A stretch of 23,762 nucleotides of DNA from an uncultured Pseudogracilibacillus sp. (GCA_937974845.1 CALJVC010000083.1:1-23762); one strand, 5' to 3'; shown: positions 7,388 to 15,011, counted from the first letter of the stretch. Notes: generated by a model from the letters alone, not told the origin. A program made the numbers and translations.

Positions 7388-8194
7388 TTATTTGACTTTC
7401 GTCGCCCAAGTGATAAGAGCGAGTCGTGTCATGCGTTGAATCTTGACTTGATCTTGTTCGACTCGTTTTTCTATTGTATCTTTAAGTAATTTCTCATCAA
7501 CATGTTCGTAACGTTGTTGATAATGCTCCCAGGCATCTTCCTCTGTCATCTTTGCTTCGTAGCTGTCGACGATAAAATTTATTTCTGGTTCGAAACCTAA
7601 TTCCCAAAGTAAACCAAAATAACTTAGAGCAAGATCACGATTATTGTGGGGATCCTTTGGATTTCTTTTTACTTGGCCTTTCGCAATCAATTCATCGGTA
7701 ATGTCATCGCTCATTTTTGTCATTTGGGCGATGACTCCATACTCATTAGCAACCTCGGATATTTGTTCTAGGGCTTTCCGAGAACGGGTACAAGGGCACA
7801 TGGCTGAAAATACGACATCGACTGGTTCAACTTCTTCAGTAGTTGGCCAAGCAAGCTGTCTCGTTGTCATATTTGTAATTGCTTCTTCCTTCTTAATTCG
7901 TTCTAGGTACGTAACCATATTTTTAGAAAAGTCTGTTCCGTAAATATGCTTTACTTCTTTGGCGAGAGGGACCGTATATCTACCAGCTCCCGCACCGATA
8001 TCGAGAACGGTAGAATCCTTTGTGATAATTTCTTTTTGTTTAAGGAAATCAACAACCGCTTCTTGTAAATCTTTCCGACCTTCCTTTTGCGCATCGTAAA
8101 ATCGTTCTGCTCGCTCATCCCATTTTTGTGCATAATGCTCACTAGCAGTTTCTTCAGTCTTTAATTTATCTTGAAAAAGAGATAAAAGTTCCAA
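7388..8194 (-). CDS. Class I SAM-dependent methyltransferase, substrate unknown
   Basis: The 268-residue protein has a Rossmann-type methyltransferase core. Motif I is VLDIGAGAGRYTVPLA (63-78), and TDFSKNM (87-93) holds the acidic residue expected to bind the SAM ribose. Motif IV is replaced by VFSAMCPCTRS, with two cysteines at 133 and 135 that may mark its substrate subgroup. The first 55 residues are a helical extension. The start is a TTG at 8194: AAAGGAGA lies about 8 nt upstream of it, while the nearby ATG at 8202 is out of frame and too close to that site. It stands alone between two terminators. The substrate cannot be inferred. Confidence 0.8.
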   Translation of the reverse strand: MELLSLFQDKLKTEETASEHYAQKWDERAERFYDAQKEGRKDLQEAVVDFLKQKEIITKDSTVLDIGAGAGRYTVPLAKEVKHIYGTDFSKNMVTYLERIKKEEAITNMTTRQLAWPTTEEVEPVDVVFSAMCPCTRSRKALEQISEVANEYGVIAQMTKMSDDITDELIAKGQVKRNPKDPHNNRDLALSYFGLLWELGFEPEINFIVDSYEAKMTEEDAWEHYQQRYEHVDEKLLKDTIEKRVEQDQVKIQRMTRLALITWATKVK

Positions 8195-8264
8195 TCTTCA
8201 TTCTCCTTTGAAATTTTTACTGTCATTATAACAAAAACTCGTCGATAGGGCTCTCCTCCCGCTC

Positions 8265-8305
8265 AAAAATAAACAAGCTCTACTCTTCTTAACGAAGAAT
8301 AGAGC
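8265..8305 (-). terminator. Terminator of lexA
   Basis: Read on the minus strand, GCTCTA-t-TCTTC and GAAGA-g-TAGAGC (8305-8277) form a stem with one mismatch, followed by TTGTTTATTTTT. It ends the monocistronic lexA transcript 6 nt after the stop. Confidence 0.8.
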
Positions 8306-8310
8306 CTATG

Positions 8311-8925
8311 TTAAAAATTGCGATAGAGACCGATTACTTTTCCTAAGATGGTTACATCATCTAATATAATCGGGTCTAAATAATCGTTTTCTGGTTGTAA
8401 ACGGATATGATTCTCTTCTTTATAAAAGCGTTTAATCGTTGCTTCATCATCCTCAGTCATAGCAACGACAATGTCACCATTATCAGCGGTTTGTTGTTGC
8501 TTTACGATGACGCGATCCCCGTCTAAAATACCGGCATTAACCATACTATCTCCTTCAACATGGAGAACAAATATATTATCGCTTGTCGAAGCAATCGAGC
8601 TCGGAACAGGGGTATATTCTTCAATATTTTCAATCGCTGTAATCGGTGTACCAGCCGTCACTCGACCTACCACAGGAGCATAGCGTGCAGGATCTCGCTC
8701 GATATGGTCATCGACATCGACAATTTCAATGGCTCGAGGTTTGGTTGGGTCTCGACGGATATAACCTTTCTTTTCAATCCGTTCTAAATGACCGTGAACC
8801 GTCGAACTAGAGGCGAGACCAACAGCCTTTGCAATTTCTCGTACAGAAGGGGGATAGCCTTTAACTTCGACTTCGCTTTTGATAAAGTCGACGATCATTT
8901 GCTGACGTTTAGATAATTTTTCCAT
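8311..8925 (-). CDS. lexA: LexA, repressor of the SOS response
   Basis: The 204-residue protein has the LexA DNA-binding winged helix (residues about 1-65, with GYPPSVREIAKAVGLASSSTVHGHL) and the S24 self-cleavage domain. The cleavage site is Ala91-Gly92 in VTAGTP, the catalytic Ser127 is in GDSM, and Lys165 is in ATIKRF; these numbers equal those of B. subtilis LexA. The start is ATG 8925, since GAGGTGA lies 5 nt upstream; the longer frame that begins at 8934 would start inside that ribosome binding site. A candidate SOS box overlaps its promoter. The divergent yneA-yneB genes of B. subtilis are missing, and ynzC takes their place. Confidence 0.97.
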   Translation of the reverse strand: MEKLSKRQQMIVDFIKSEVEVKGYPPSVREIAKAVGLASSSTVHGHLERIEKKGYIRRDPTKPRAIEIVDVDDHIERDPARYAPVVGRVTAGTPITAIENIEEYTPVPSSIASTSDNIFVLHVEGDSMVNAGILDGDRVIVKQQQTADNGDIVVAMTEDDEATIKRFYKEENHIRLQPENDYLDPIILDDVTILGKVIGLYRNF

Positions 8926-8963
8926 AAATATCACCTCGATTCAATATGGTTCTCTCCATTTCT

Positions 8964-9010
8964 TTATATAAATTGTATCATTTTTCCCTTAAAAATGAAA
9001 CATAAGTTCT
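8964..9010 (-). promoter_or_regulatory. Candidate lexA promoter with SOS box
   Basis: Read on the minus strand, AGAACTTATGTTTC (9010-8997) matches the Bacillus SOS box CGAACnnnnGTTCG at 7 of 10 specified positions. It overlaps the likely -35 region of a promoter whose -10 is TACAAT (8981-8976), which fits autorepression by LexA. The match is not perfect, and no second SOS box was found before ynzC. Confidence 0.5.
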
Positions 9011-9078
9011 CATATAGCCTTTTGTTTTTTTCTTATTCATAAATTTGATATAATTACGGAAGCTTCTTAGAATATCCT

Positions 9079-9106
9079 TTGCTATAAAGGCTAGGTATAG
9101 TACAAT
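9079..9106 (+). promoter_or_regulatory. Candidate promoter of ynzC
   Basis: TTGCTA (9079-9084) and TACAAT (9101-9106) are separated by 16 nt, 31 nt before the ynzC start. A perfect TATAAT at 9049-9054 lies upstream but has a poor -35. Confidence 0.45.
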
Positions 9107-9136
9107 AAAGGTTAAATAAAGCTGTAGGTGAAGAGA

Positions 9137-9385
9137 ATGATTTCTGATAAAAAACTTGCCCGTATCAACGAGCTTGCAAAGAAATCAAAAAGTAAAGGTT
9201 TAACAAAAAAAGAAAAGCAGGAACAACGGGCGTTACGGGAAGAGTATTTACAACAATTCCGTCAATCTTTTAAAAATCAAATAGAAAACGTAAGGATCTA
9301 TGATCCGGAAGGTAAAGATGTTACCCCGGAAAAAATTAAAAAAATTCGAAGACAAAAACAAGATAAAGATTCTTTTTTACATTAA
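9137..9385 (+). CDS. ynzC: UPF0291/DUF896 family protein YnzC
   Basis: This is an 82-residue soluble, highly charged protein with the family pattern ISDKKLARINELAKKSK and LTKKEKQEQRALREEYL, which forms a two-helix hairpin, and a flexible basic C-terminus. In B. subtilis it is the last gene of the LexA-controlled yneA-yneB-ynzC operon, and its function is unknown. Here it is the first gene after lexA and is followed 26 nt later by tkt, so SOS control can be questioned. The ATG at 9137 is chosen for the AGGTGA 5 nt upstream. Confidence 0.9.
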   Translation: MISDKKLARINELAKKSKSKGLTKKEKQEQRALREEYLQQFRQSFKNQIENVRIYDPEGKDVTPEKIKKIRRQKQDKDSFLH

Positions 9386-9410
9386 TTTAGGAAGATGAAA
9401 GGGAGATATC

Positions 9411-11420
9411 ATGTCAAATCAGTTGGAACAGTTAGCGATTAATACGATTCGTACGTTATCGATCGATGCGATTGAAAAAGCAAATTCAGGCCACCCAGGC
9501 TTACCGATGGGGGCAGCACCGATGGCTTACACCTTATTTACCGATATTATGAACCATCAACCGAAAAATTCAAATTGGTTCAATCGAGACCGTTTTGTCT
9601 TATCTGCTGGCCACGGTTCAATGCTCCTTTATAGCCTCTTACATCTATCCGGCTATGATGTTACGATAGAAGATATTAAAAACTTCCGTCAATGGGGTTC
9701 TCGTACGCCTGGTCACCCTGAAGTATTAGATACAGATGGCGTTGAAGCGACGACAGGTCCTTTAGGGCAGGGTATCGCAATGGCCGTAGGAATGGCGATG
9801 GCTGAAGCCCACTTAGCAGCTAAATATAATAAAGAAAATTATCCAATAATCGACCATTACACTTACTCTCTTGTAGGTGACGGAGATATTATGGAAGGCA
9901 TCTCCCATGAAGCTGCTTCTTTAGCCGGGCATCTAGGGCTACATAAATTAATCGTTCTCTACGATTCCAATGATATATCTTTAGATGGAGATTTGCATAT
10001 GGCGTATTCCGACGATATCACCAAGCGTTTTGAAGCCTATAACTGGCAAGTTCTTCGCGTAGAGGATGGTAATGATACAAACGCTATCCGAAAGGCACTT
10101 TTAGAAGCGAAAGAAAATAAAAATCAACCAACCTTAATAGAAGTAAAAACGATTATCGGTTACGGTTCACCAAATAAAGCGGATTCTTCAGCTGCTCATG
10201 GTGCACCATTAGGTGAAGAAGAAGTAAGCTTAACCAAAAAATACTACGGTTGGGAATACGACGATCCGTTCTTCGTAAGCGACGATGTGTACCGCCATTT
10301 TGAAGAAAAAGTCGTTGCCCGTGGAGAAAAATTAGAGGCTGAATGGCAGCAACTTTTTAATGAATATAAAAAAGCTTACCCAGAGCTTGCTGAAGAATTA
10401 GAAGAAGCTATTACTGGTAATCTACCAAGCGCTTATGCAGAAGGCCTACCGACGTATAAAGCTGGAGAAGATGTTTTAGCCACTCGAGCAGCATCAAGTG
10501 AAATGATCAACGCCCTAGCTAAAACTGTTCCAAGTTTATTTGGGGGAAGTGCGGATTTAGCTAGTTCAAATAATACGATGATGAAGGATGCCGGAGATTT
10601 CCTAAAGGAAAGCTATGATGGTCGAAACATTTGGTTCGGTGTAAGGGAATTTGCTATGGGGGCTGCCTTAAATGGTATGGCCTTACATGGTGGATTAAAG
10701 GTGTATGGAGGAACGTTCTTTGTCTTTAGTGATTATTTACGTCCTGCTATCCGTCTATCGGCATTAATGAATACACCGGTTACCTATGTTTTCACCCATG
10801 ATTCGATTGCTGTAGGAGAAGATGGCCCAACCCATGAACCGGTTGAACAGCTTGCTTCTTTCCGGGCAATGCCTAATGTAACCGTCCTAAGACCAGCCGA
10901 CGGAAATGAAACTAGAGTAGCATGGCAAATTGCAATAGAAGCAACCGATCGCCCGACTCTTTTAGTTTTAACTCGTCAAGGCTTACCTACATTAAATGTA
11001 GAAGCGAAGGAATTAGAAGATGGTGTAAGAAAAGGAGCTTATATTGTTTCCAAAGAAGAGGAAAACATCGACGCAATTTTAATTGCTACTGGGTCAGAAG
11101 TAAGCTTAGCCTTAGAAGCGCAAAAAGAGTTGCGCTCCGAGGGAATTGATGTCCGAGTTGTTAGCATGCCATCTTGGGATCTATTCGAAGAGCAATCGGA
11201 AGAATACAAAGAAGAGATTCTTCCTAGCAAGGTTACAAAACGCCTTTCCATTGAAATGGCTTCTAGCTTAGGATGGGAACGTTATGTAGGCGCGGAAGGA
11301 CGTAGCTTAGCTGTCGATCGCTTTGGAGCCTCAGCTCCAGGACCGATCGTTGTTGAAAAATATGGCTTTACCGTAGAACGTGTCGTAGAAGAAGTGAAAG
11401 ATCTACTAGCTAAGGAATAA
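9411..11420 (+). CDS. tkt: Transketolase
   Basis: Transketolase moves two-carbon ketol units between sugar phosphates in the non-oxidative pentose phosphate pathway, with thiamine diphosphate and a divalent metal. The 669-residue length is normal. NSGHPGLPMGAAP (25-37) belongs to the N-terminal TPP-binding domain, and GDGDIMEG (156-163) begins the metal- and diphosphate-binding motif. WFGVREFAMG in the middle domain carries the conserved glutamate that activates the thiazolium ring. SGHPGL, HGSMLLY and EVLDTDGVEATTGPLGQG supply substrate contacts. The ribosome binding site is GGGAG before ATG 9411. The close spacing to ynzC suggests cotranscription. Confidence 0.98.
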   Translation: MSNQLEQLAINTIRTLSIDAIEKANSGHPGLPMGAAPMAYTLFTDIMNHQPKNSNWFNRDRFVLSAGHGSMLLYSLLHLSGYDVTIEDIKNFRQWGSRTPGHPEVLDTDGVEATTGPLGQGIAMAVGMAMAEAHLAAKYNKENYPIIDHYTYSLVGDGDIMEGISHEAASLAGHLGLHKLIVLYDSNDISLDGDLHMAYSDDITKRFEAYNWQVLRVEDGNDTNAIRKALLEAKENKNQPTLIEVKTIIGYGSPNKADSSAAHGAPLGEEEVSLTKKYYGWEYDDPFFVSDDVYRHFEEKVVARGEKLEAEWQQLFNEYKKAYPELAEELEEAITGNLPSAYAEGLPTYKAGEDVLATRAASSEMINALAKTVPSLFGGSADLASSNNTMMKDAGDFLKESYDGRNIWFGVREFAMGAALNGMALHGGLKVYGGTFFVFSDYLRPAIRLSALMNTPVTYVFTHDSIAVGEDGPTHEPVEQLASFRAMPNVTVLRPADGNETRVAWQIAIEATDRPTLLVLTRQGLPTLNVEAKELEDGVRKGAYIVSKEEENIDAILIATGSEVSLALEAQKELRSEGIDVRVVSMPSWDLFEEQSEEYKEEILPSKVTKRLSIEMASSLGWERYVGAEGRSLAVDRFGASAPGPIVVEKYGFTVERVVEEVKDLLAKE

Positions 11421-11434
11421 TTTTCGTTTTTTGT

Positions 11435-11463
11435 TTGTGTTCGTCGCCACATTTCAGTATACT
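11435..11463 (+). promoter_or_regulatory. Candidate promoter of yneF
   Basis: TTGTGT (11435-11440) and TATACT (11458-11463) are separated by 17 nt, 35 nt before the yneF start. Confidence 0.5.
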
Positions 11464-11498
11464 GTAAAAGGAACTTATCGAAGGGAGTTTAATCATTT

Positions 11499-11723
11499 AT
11501 GAGCACAATTTGGGTAATTGTTATAGCAACGATTGCACTAATTGCAGGAGTTGCGCTCGGATTTTTCATCTCACGTAAATATATGATGGACTATTTAAAG
11601 AAAAACCCGCCAATCAATGAGCAAATGTTACGTACCTTAATGATGCAAATGGGGCAGAAGCCGTCACGCAAGAAAATTAACCAAATGATGCGTGCGATGA
11701 ACCAACAATTAGACAAAAAATAA
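11499..11723 (+). CDS. yneF: Small membrane protein YneF (UPF0154)
   Basis: The 74-residue protein has one N-terminal transmembrane helix (residues about 4-26, IWVIVIATIALIAGVALGFF) followed by a basic cytoplasmic tail with the family pattern RKYMMDYLKKNPPINEQMLRTLMMQMGQKPSRKKINQMM. The family is conserved next to tkt in Bacillales; its function is unknown. An AAGGGAG ribosome binding site precedes the ATG. A hairpin terminator follows. Confidence 0.92.
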   Translation: MSTIWVIVIATIALIAGVALGFFISRKYMMDYLKKNPPINEQMLRTLMMQMGQKPSRKKINQMMRAMNQQLDKK

Positions 11724-11731
11724 GAAAAGAT

Positions 11732-11766
11732 ATACGGTGTTCGTAGAATGAACACCGTATTCTTAT
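11732..11766 (+). terminator. Terminator after yneF
   Basis: The 11-bp perfect stem ATACGGTGTTC / GAACACCGTAT has a 7-nt loop (11743-11749). The following T tract is short (TCTTAT). Confidence 0.7.
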
Positions 11767-11854
11767 ATCTCCTTTTTCCTATAAAAGCCTTTCCATTATG
11801 AAAATGCTGTCTTTTTATCCTCTTTATCGAAAATCGAAAGAAAGAAGGGGTCAA

Positions 11855-12808
11855 ATGACAAATAAATATGCAAAAGCGACATTTGCTGGTGGTTGTTTTT
11901 GGTGTATGGTAGAACCCTTCGACGAACGTCCCGGAATTATCGATGTTATTTCAGGCTATACCGGCGGTGAAAAGGAAGATCCAACCTATGAAGAAGTATG
12001 TACTGGTCGCACGGGGCATGTCGAGGCTGTACAAATTACTTACGACCCAAGGATTGTTTCCTACCAATCCCTTGTCGATTTATTTTGGCAACAAATAGAT
12101 CCTACTGATTCCGGAGGGCAATTTGCCGATCGAGGAGAATCTTATACAACCGCTATCTTTTACCATAATCAAAAACAAAAAGAAATTGCCGAAGCTTCCA
12201 AGTTAGCCTTAGAAAAAAGTGGGCGGTTCTCAAAACCAATCGTTACAAAAATAAGAGAAGCAAAAACCTTTTATCCTGCTGAGAGCTATCATCAATATTA
12301 CTATAAAAAGAATAAGGCACATTATGCCGCCTATAAGCAAGGTTCAGGAAGGGCAGATTTCATACAAAGAGTATGGAAAGATAAAGGGGAGGCAAGAGTA
12401 CTAAACCCTATGCAATATTATGTTACAAAACAAAATGGAACAGAGCCTCCTTTTCAAAATGCATATTGGGATGAATTCCGCGATGGTATCTATGTCGATA
12501 TCCTTTCAGGAAAAGTATTATTTTCCTCCAAGGATAAATTCGACGCTCAATGCGGTTGGCCAAGTTTTACAAAACCGGTTCACCCAGAGGAAATAACAGA
12601 ACATATCGATCGTTCCTACGGAATGGTTCGCACTGAGGTCAGAAGTAAAACAGCCGACAACCATTTAGGACATGTTTTTCCTGACGGTCCAAAGGAACGT
12701 GGTGGTTTACGATATTGCATAAATTCTGCAGCCTTACGCTTTATTCCTAAAGAAGATATGGAAGACGAAGGTTATGGAGACTACTTATATTTATTCGAAG
12801 AAGAATAA
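11855..12808 (+). CDS. msrAB: Bifunctional peptide methionine sulfoxide reductase MsrA/MsrB
   Basis: The 317-residue fusion repairs both S- and R-sulfoxides of methionine. MsrA is N-terminal: GGCFWC at 12-17 with nucleophilic Cys14, then the glycine-rich SGYTGG. MsrB is C-terminal: CGWPSF with the resolving Cys233, HLGHVFPDGP, and RYCINSAAL with catalytic Cys288. The two CxxC zinc sites of many MsrB proteins are absent, with serine and alanine in the second, so this is the zinc-free form. B. subtilis encodes the two enzymes as separate genes. The ATG at 11855 is chosen because AAGAAGGGG sits 4 nt before it; an upstream in-frame ATG at 11798 has no such site. Confidence 0.95.
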   Translation: MTNKYAKATFAGGCFWCMVEPFDERPGIIDVISGYTGGEKEDPTYEEVCTGRTGHVEAVQITYDPRIVSYQSLVDLFWQQIDPTDSGGQFADRGESYTTAIFYHNQKQKEIAEASKLALEKSGRFSKPIVTKIREAKTFYPAESYHQYYYKKNKAHYAAYKQGSGRADFIQRVWKDKGEARVLNPMQYYVTKQNGTEPPFQNAYWDEFRDGIYVDILSGKVLFSSKDKFDAQCGWPSFTKPVHPEEITEHIDRSYGMVRTEVRSKTADNHLGHVFPDGPKERGGLRYCINSAALRFIPKEDMEDEGYGDYLYLFEEE

Positions 12809-12824
12809 ATGAGTTGATTATAAT

Positions 12825-12840
12825 TATATTATGTAAACTA
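12825..12840 (+). repeat. 16-bp direct repeat, copy 1
   Basis: TATATTATGTAAACTA occurs here, just before the ribosome binding site of the 68-residue gene, and again at 14772-14787 after pdaC in the same orientation. The two copies bracket that gene pair. Confidence 0.7.
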
Positions 12841-12854
12841 ACGGAGGTATTAGC

Positions 12855-13061
12855 ATGATTCATATAGACTGGGAAAAGAAGGAAGCTATAAAGCAAGTGA
12901 AGTGCATTCATACAAAAGCAGAAAAATATAAAGTTGATACGATGCTCACGGAAGGAAAAGTGTACGATGTCATCAACGAGACCGATGAATTTATCTTTAT
13001 CATCGATAATAGTAATCGTGTTGCTGGTTATTATAAAGATTACTTCGAAGAGGTTAAGTAA
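12855..13061 (+). CDS. Small conserved protein, DUF6501/YmzA-like
   Basis: The 68-residue acidic soluble protein has the pattern KCIHTKAEKYKVDTMLTEGKVYDVINETDEFIFIIDNSNRVAGYYKDYFEEV, which looks like a small SH3-type beta barrel. It recalls YmzA of B. subtilis, encoded near hfq there, but I rely on memory for that match. Function is unknown. A strong AACGGAGG ribosome binding site precedes the ATG, and a strong terminator follows the stop. No convincing promoter was seen in the 46 nt between msrAB and this gene. Confidence 0.75.
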   Translation: MIHIDWEKKEAIKQVKCIHTKAEKYKVDTMLTEGKVYDVINETDEFIFIIDNSNRVAGYYKDYFEEVK

Positions 13062-13071
13062 TTAAACGATT

Positions 13072-13126
13072 CTCCCATTTAAAACAAACTAGGTATGCTA
13101 GATTTTTTAAATGGGAGTTTTTATTT
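13072..13126 (+). terminator. Terminator after the small DUF6501-like gene
   Basis: The 13-bp perfect stem CTCCCATTTAAAA / TTTTAAATGGGAG (13072-13084 and 13105-13117) has a 20-nt loop and is followed by TTTTTATTT. Confidence 0.9.
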
Positions 13127-13168
13127 ATTTTATGAATAAATTTTTTTATTATTTCTGATTAAGCAGTA

Positions 13169-13206
13169 CAGTAAAGTAAATCTTTGTGACATTTTTTACT
13201 TTACTG
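13169..13206 (+). promoter_or_regulatory. 12-bp inverted repeat upstream of pdaC
   Basis: CAGTAAAGTAAA (13169-13180) and TTTACTTTACTG (13195-13206) are perfect inverted repeats with a 14-nt spacer, 77 nt before pdaC. No T run follows, so it does not look like a terminator. It could be a binding site for a dimeric regulator or a leader hairpin. Confidence 0.5.
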
Positions 13207-13282
13207 GGAAGTTTTATATACAAAAAGGTATAAGATTTGTTACAATTGTCATATAGACAATATTGTTTTAGGGGATAGCGTA

Positions 13283-14692
13283 ATGGGTAAGAGAGTCTTT
13301 TATATTACAACTATATTTCTATCACTTGCAATAGTTATTGCTTTTTCCTATGATCGGAACCATTCACACATTTCTAGAAAACAAATTTTATCTACGGAAG
13401 TGAAGACTCACCAAATTGAGCAAGGAATGACGTTAGAAAAAGAAATTAATGAAGGAAAATCCTTCACTTCCTCCGTTACGATTCCGGTTACGAACATTAA
13501 AACAATTGATAAAGCAATGAAGGATTGGGCAAGAGAACAGGAAGATCTTTTCTTTTCAAAAATGGAATCGATAGAACCTCCAATTAGCGAGGAGGCCGAA
13601 GCCTATTTCACTATTGAGCCGATCGTTAAACAAGTAAAGGATCGTTATTTTACCTATGAAATGTATATACAATATTCCTTAGAAGATCAAAAGAATAATA
13701 TCGAGGCCTATCAATCTGACGTATATACCTTCGTAGTCGATAGCAAAGATGAGGAGTTTGTTGAACTTTTAGACATAATTGAATTACCTAAAATTAAGAA
13801 TAAAAGTGAATATACCCGTTTTCTAAGCACCATACCTGAAGGCAAAAATAAAAATCGTTTAGCACAAATTGACACGAAAACTCTGGAACCGATCCAATGG
13901 ATTTTAACCGATAAAAACTTAGAATTTATTGTTGAAAATAAAGAAAACGAAAATGAAGTAGACCGAGTGATTGTCGAATTTAATAAAATCCGCGATCACT
14001 TACACGAAGACTACAAGAAACAATTTACATCAAAACCAAAAAAGAAAAAAACGAACGCTAAAGCAAGTGAAGAAAAGAAAAACAAAAAAGAAGGAAAATT
14101 CGTTGCGTTAACCTTTGATGATGGACCGAATCCAACCGTTACACCACAAATTTTACACACTTTACATACCTATAATGTAAAGGCAACCTTTTTTATGTTA
14201 AGTAATAATGTGAAAAAATTCCCTCATATCGCAAAGGACGTCGTAAATAAAGGCCATGAAATTGCCAACCACAGCATTACTCATATGAACTTAAACAAGG
14301 CTAAACGTTCACAAATTGAAAAAGAATTAATTGAAAGTAAGCGAACGATCGAAGAAGTCACAGGAGTAAAACCAAAAATATTCCGCCCACCTTATGGCGA
14401 ATACAACAATACGGTACTAGAATTCGCAAATAAGTCGAAACAAACAGTCGTCATGTGGTCCGTCGATACGTTAGATTGGAAGCATAGAAATCATAAACAC
14501 ATTTTCCAAATGGTGCAGCGTGACACAAAGGATCTTTCAATTATTCTTATGCATGACATTCATCAAACTACAGCAGATGCCTTACCTAAAGTGATAGAAT
14601 ACTTACAAAAAGAAGGTTATCAATTTGTAACAACATCAGAACTCCTACAATACTTAGAGCCAGCATCAAATGGCGTGTATTATGGTAAATAA
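13283..14692 (+). CDS. pdaC: Polysaccharide deacetylase, PdaC type
   Basis: The 469-residue protein has an N-terminal membrane anchor (residues about 5-22), an extracellular region of about 230 residues resembling the DUF4163/DUF3298 module of PdaC (about 55-240), a lysine-rich linker (250-270) and a NodB deacetylase domain (271-460). Catalytic motifs are complete: TFDDGPNP with Asp279/Asp280, metal-binding His330 and His334 in HSITH, RPPYG (368-372), and His424 in ILMHDIH. PdaC of B. subtilis, with almost the same length and layout, deacetylates N-acetylmuramic acid in peptidoglycan and lowers lysozyme sensitivity. The ribosome binding site is AGGGGA, 8 nt before the ATG. Which sugar is the substrate is inferred from layout only. 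Confidence 0.88.
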   Translation: MGKRVFYITTIFLSLAIVIAFSYDRNHSHISRKQILSTEVKTHQIEQGMTLEKEINEGKSFTSSVTIPVTNIKTIDKAMKDWAREQEDLFFSKMESIEPPISEEAEAYFTIEPIVKQVKDRYFTYEMYIQYSLEDQKNNIEAYQSDVYTFVVDSKDEEFVELLDIIELPKIKNKSEYTRFLSTIPEGKNKNRLAQIDTKTLEPIQWILTDKNLEFIVENKENENEVDRVIVEFNKIRDHLHEDYKKQFTSKPKKKKTNAKASEEKKNKKEGKFVALTFDDGPNPTVTPQILHTLHTYNVKATFFMLSNNVKKFPHIAKDVVNKGHEIANHSITHMNLNKAKRSQIEKELIESKRTIEEVTGVKPKIFRPPYGEYNNTVLEFANKSKQTVVMWSVDTLDWKHRNHKHIFQMVQRDTKDLSIILMHDIHQTTADALPKVIEYLQKEGYQFVTTSELLQYLEPASNGVYYGK

Positions 14693-14711
14693 TAAGGTAT
14701 AATAGTAATAA

Positions 14712-14743
14712 CGGTTAGGTGGGAGAAATCTTCCACCTAACCG
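14712..14743 (+). terminator. Hairpin after pdaC
   Basis: CGGTTAGGTGG and CCACCTAACCG form an 11-bp perfect stem with a 10-nt loop, 20 nt after the pdaC stop. No T run follows (GAGAAAATTAG), so it is either a weak terminator or a 3'-end stabiliser. Confidence 0.6.
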
Positions 14744-14771
14744 AGAAAATTAGCTATCACTTCCGATAATA

Positions 14772-14787
14772 TATATTATGTAAACTA
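14772..14787 (+). repeat. 16-bp direct repeat, copy 2
   Basis: Exact copy of 12825-12840. Here it is not followed by a gene in the same orientation. Confidence 0.7.
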
Positions 14788-14929
14788 GAATGGGGATTCG
14801 TTTTCTTTTAAAATTTCTCCAATAAAGCTTGATTTCATAAGCTTTATAAAGACTTATATTTGTTCAAGCAGATCTGTTCTTTTATCTTTAGTAATTAGTT
14901 CGTTATGTTATACAAATAATTATAGGACA

Positions 14930-15011
14930 AAAATAGACGCAAAATTTGCAAGGATTTTTTGACTTGATGGATAATTACCCATCTTCCTTTTAAATTTTGC
15001 GTCTGTTTTTT
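14930..15011. terminator. Long bidirectional hairpin terminator between pdaC and ntpD
   Basis: AGACGCAAAATTT (14935-14947) pairs perfectly with AAATTTTGCGTCT (14992-15004). Inside, AAGGA pairs with TCCTT (14950-14954, 14985-14989) and GATGG with CCATC (14966-14970, 14979-14983), giving a 70-nt imperfect hairpin. T runs follow on both strands (GTTTTTTATTT on the plus strand, ATTTTTG on the minus). It should end the V-ATPase transcript, whose last stop is 9 nt before the hairpin. Confidence 0.8.

Noticed and set aside
7644..7943. Plus-strand open frame of 99 codons inside the methyltransferase gene
   Set aside because: It is fully antisense to a gene with clear methyltransferase motifs and has no ribosome binding site; it looks like a shadow frame.
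14822..14847. 9-bp perfect hairpin ATAAAGCTT / AAGCTTTAT as a terminator or small RNA
   Set aside because: It has no T run and no promoter or conserved sequence nearby; it is noted only as part of the gene-free region.
14935..15004. Small inverted-repeat transposable element (MITE)
   Set aside because: No target-site duplication is seen next to the arms, there is only one copy in the window, and T runs on both sides fit a terminator better.
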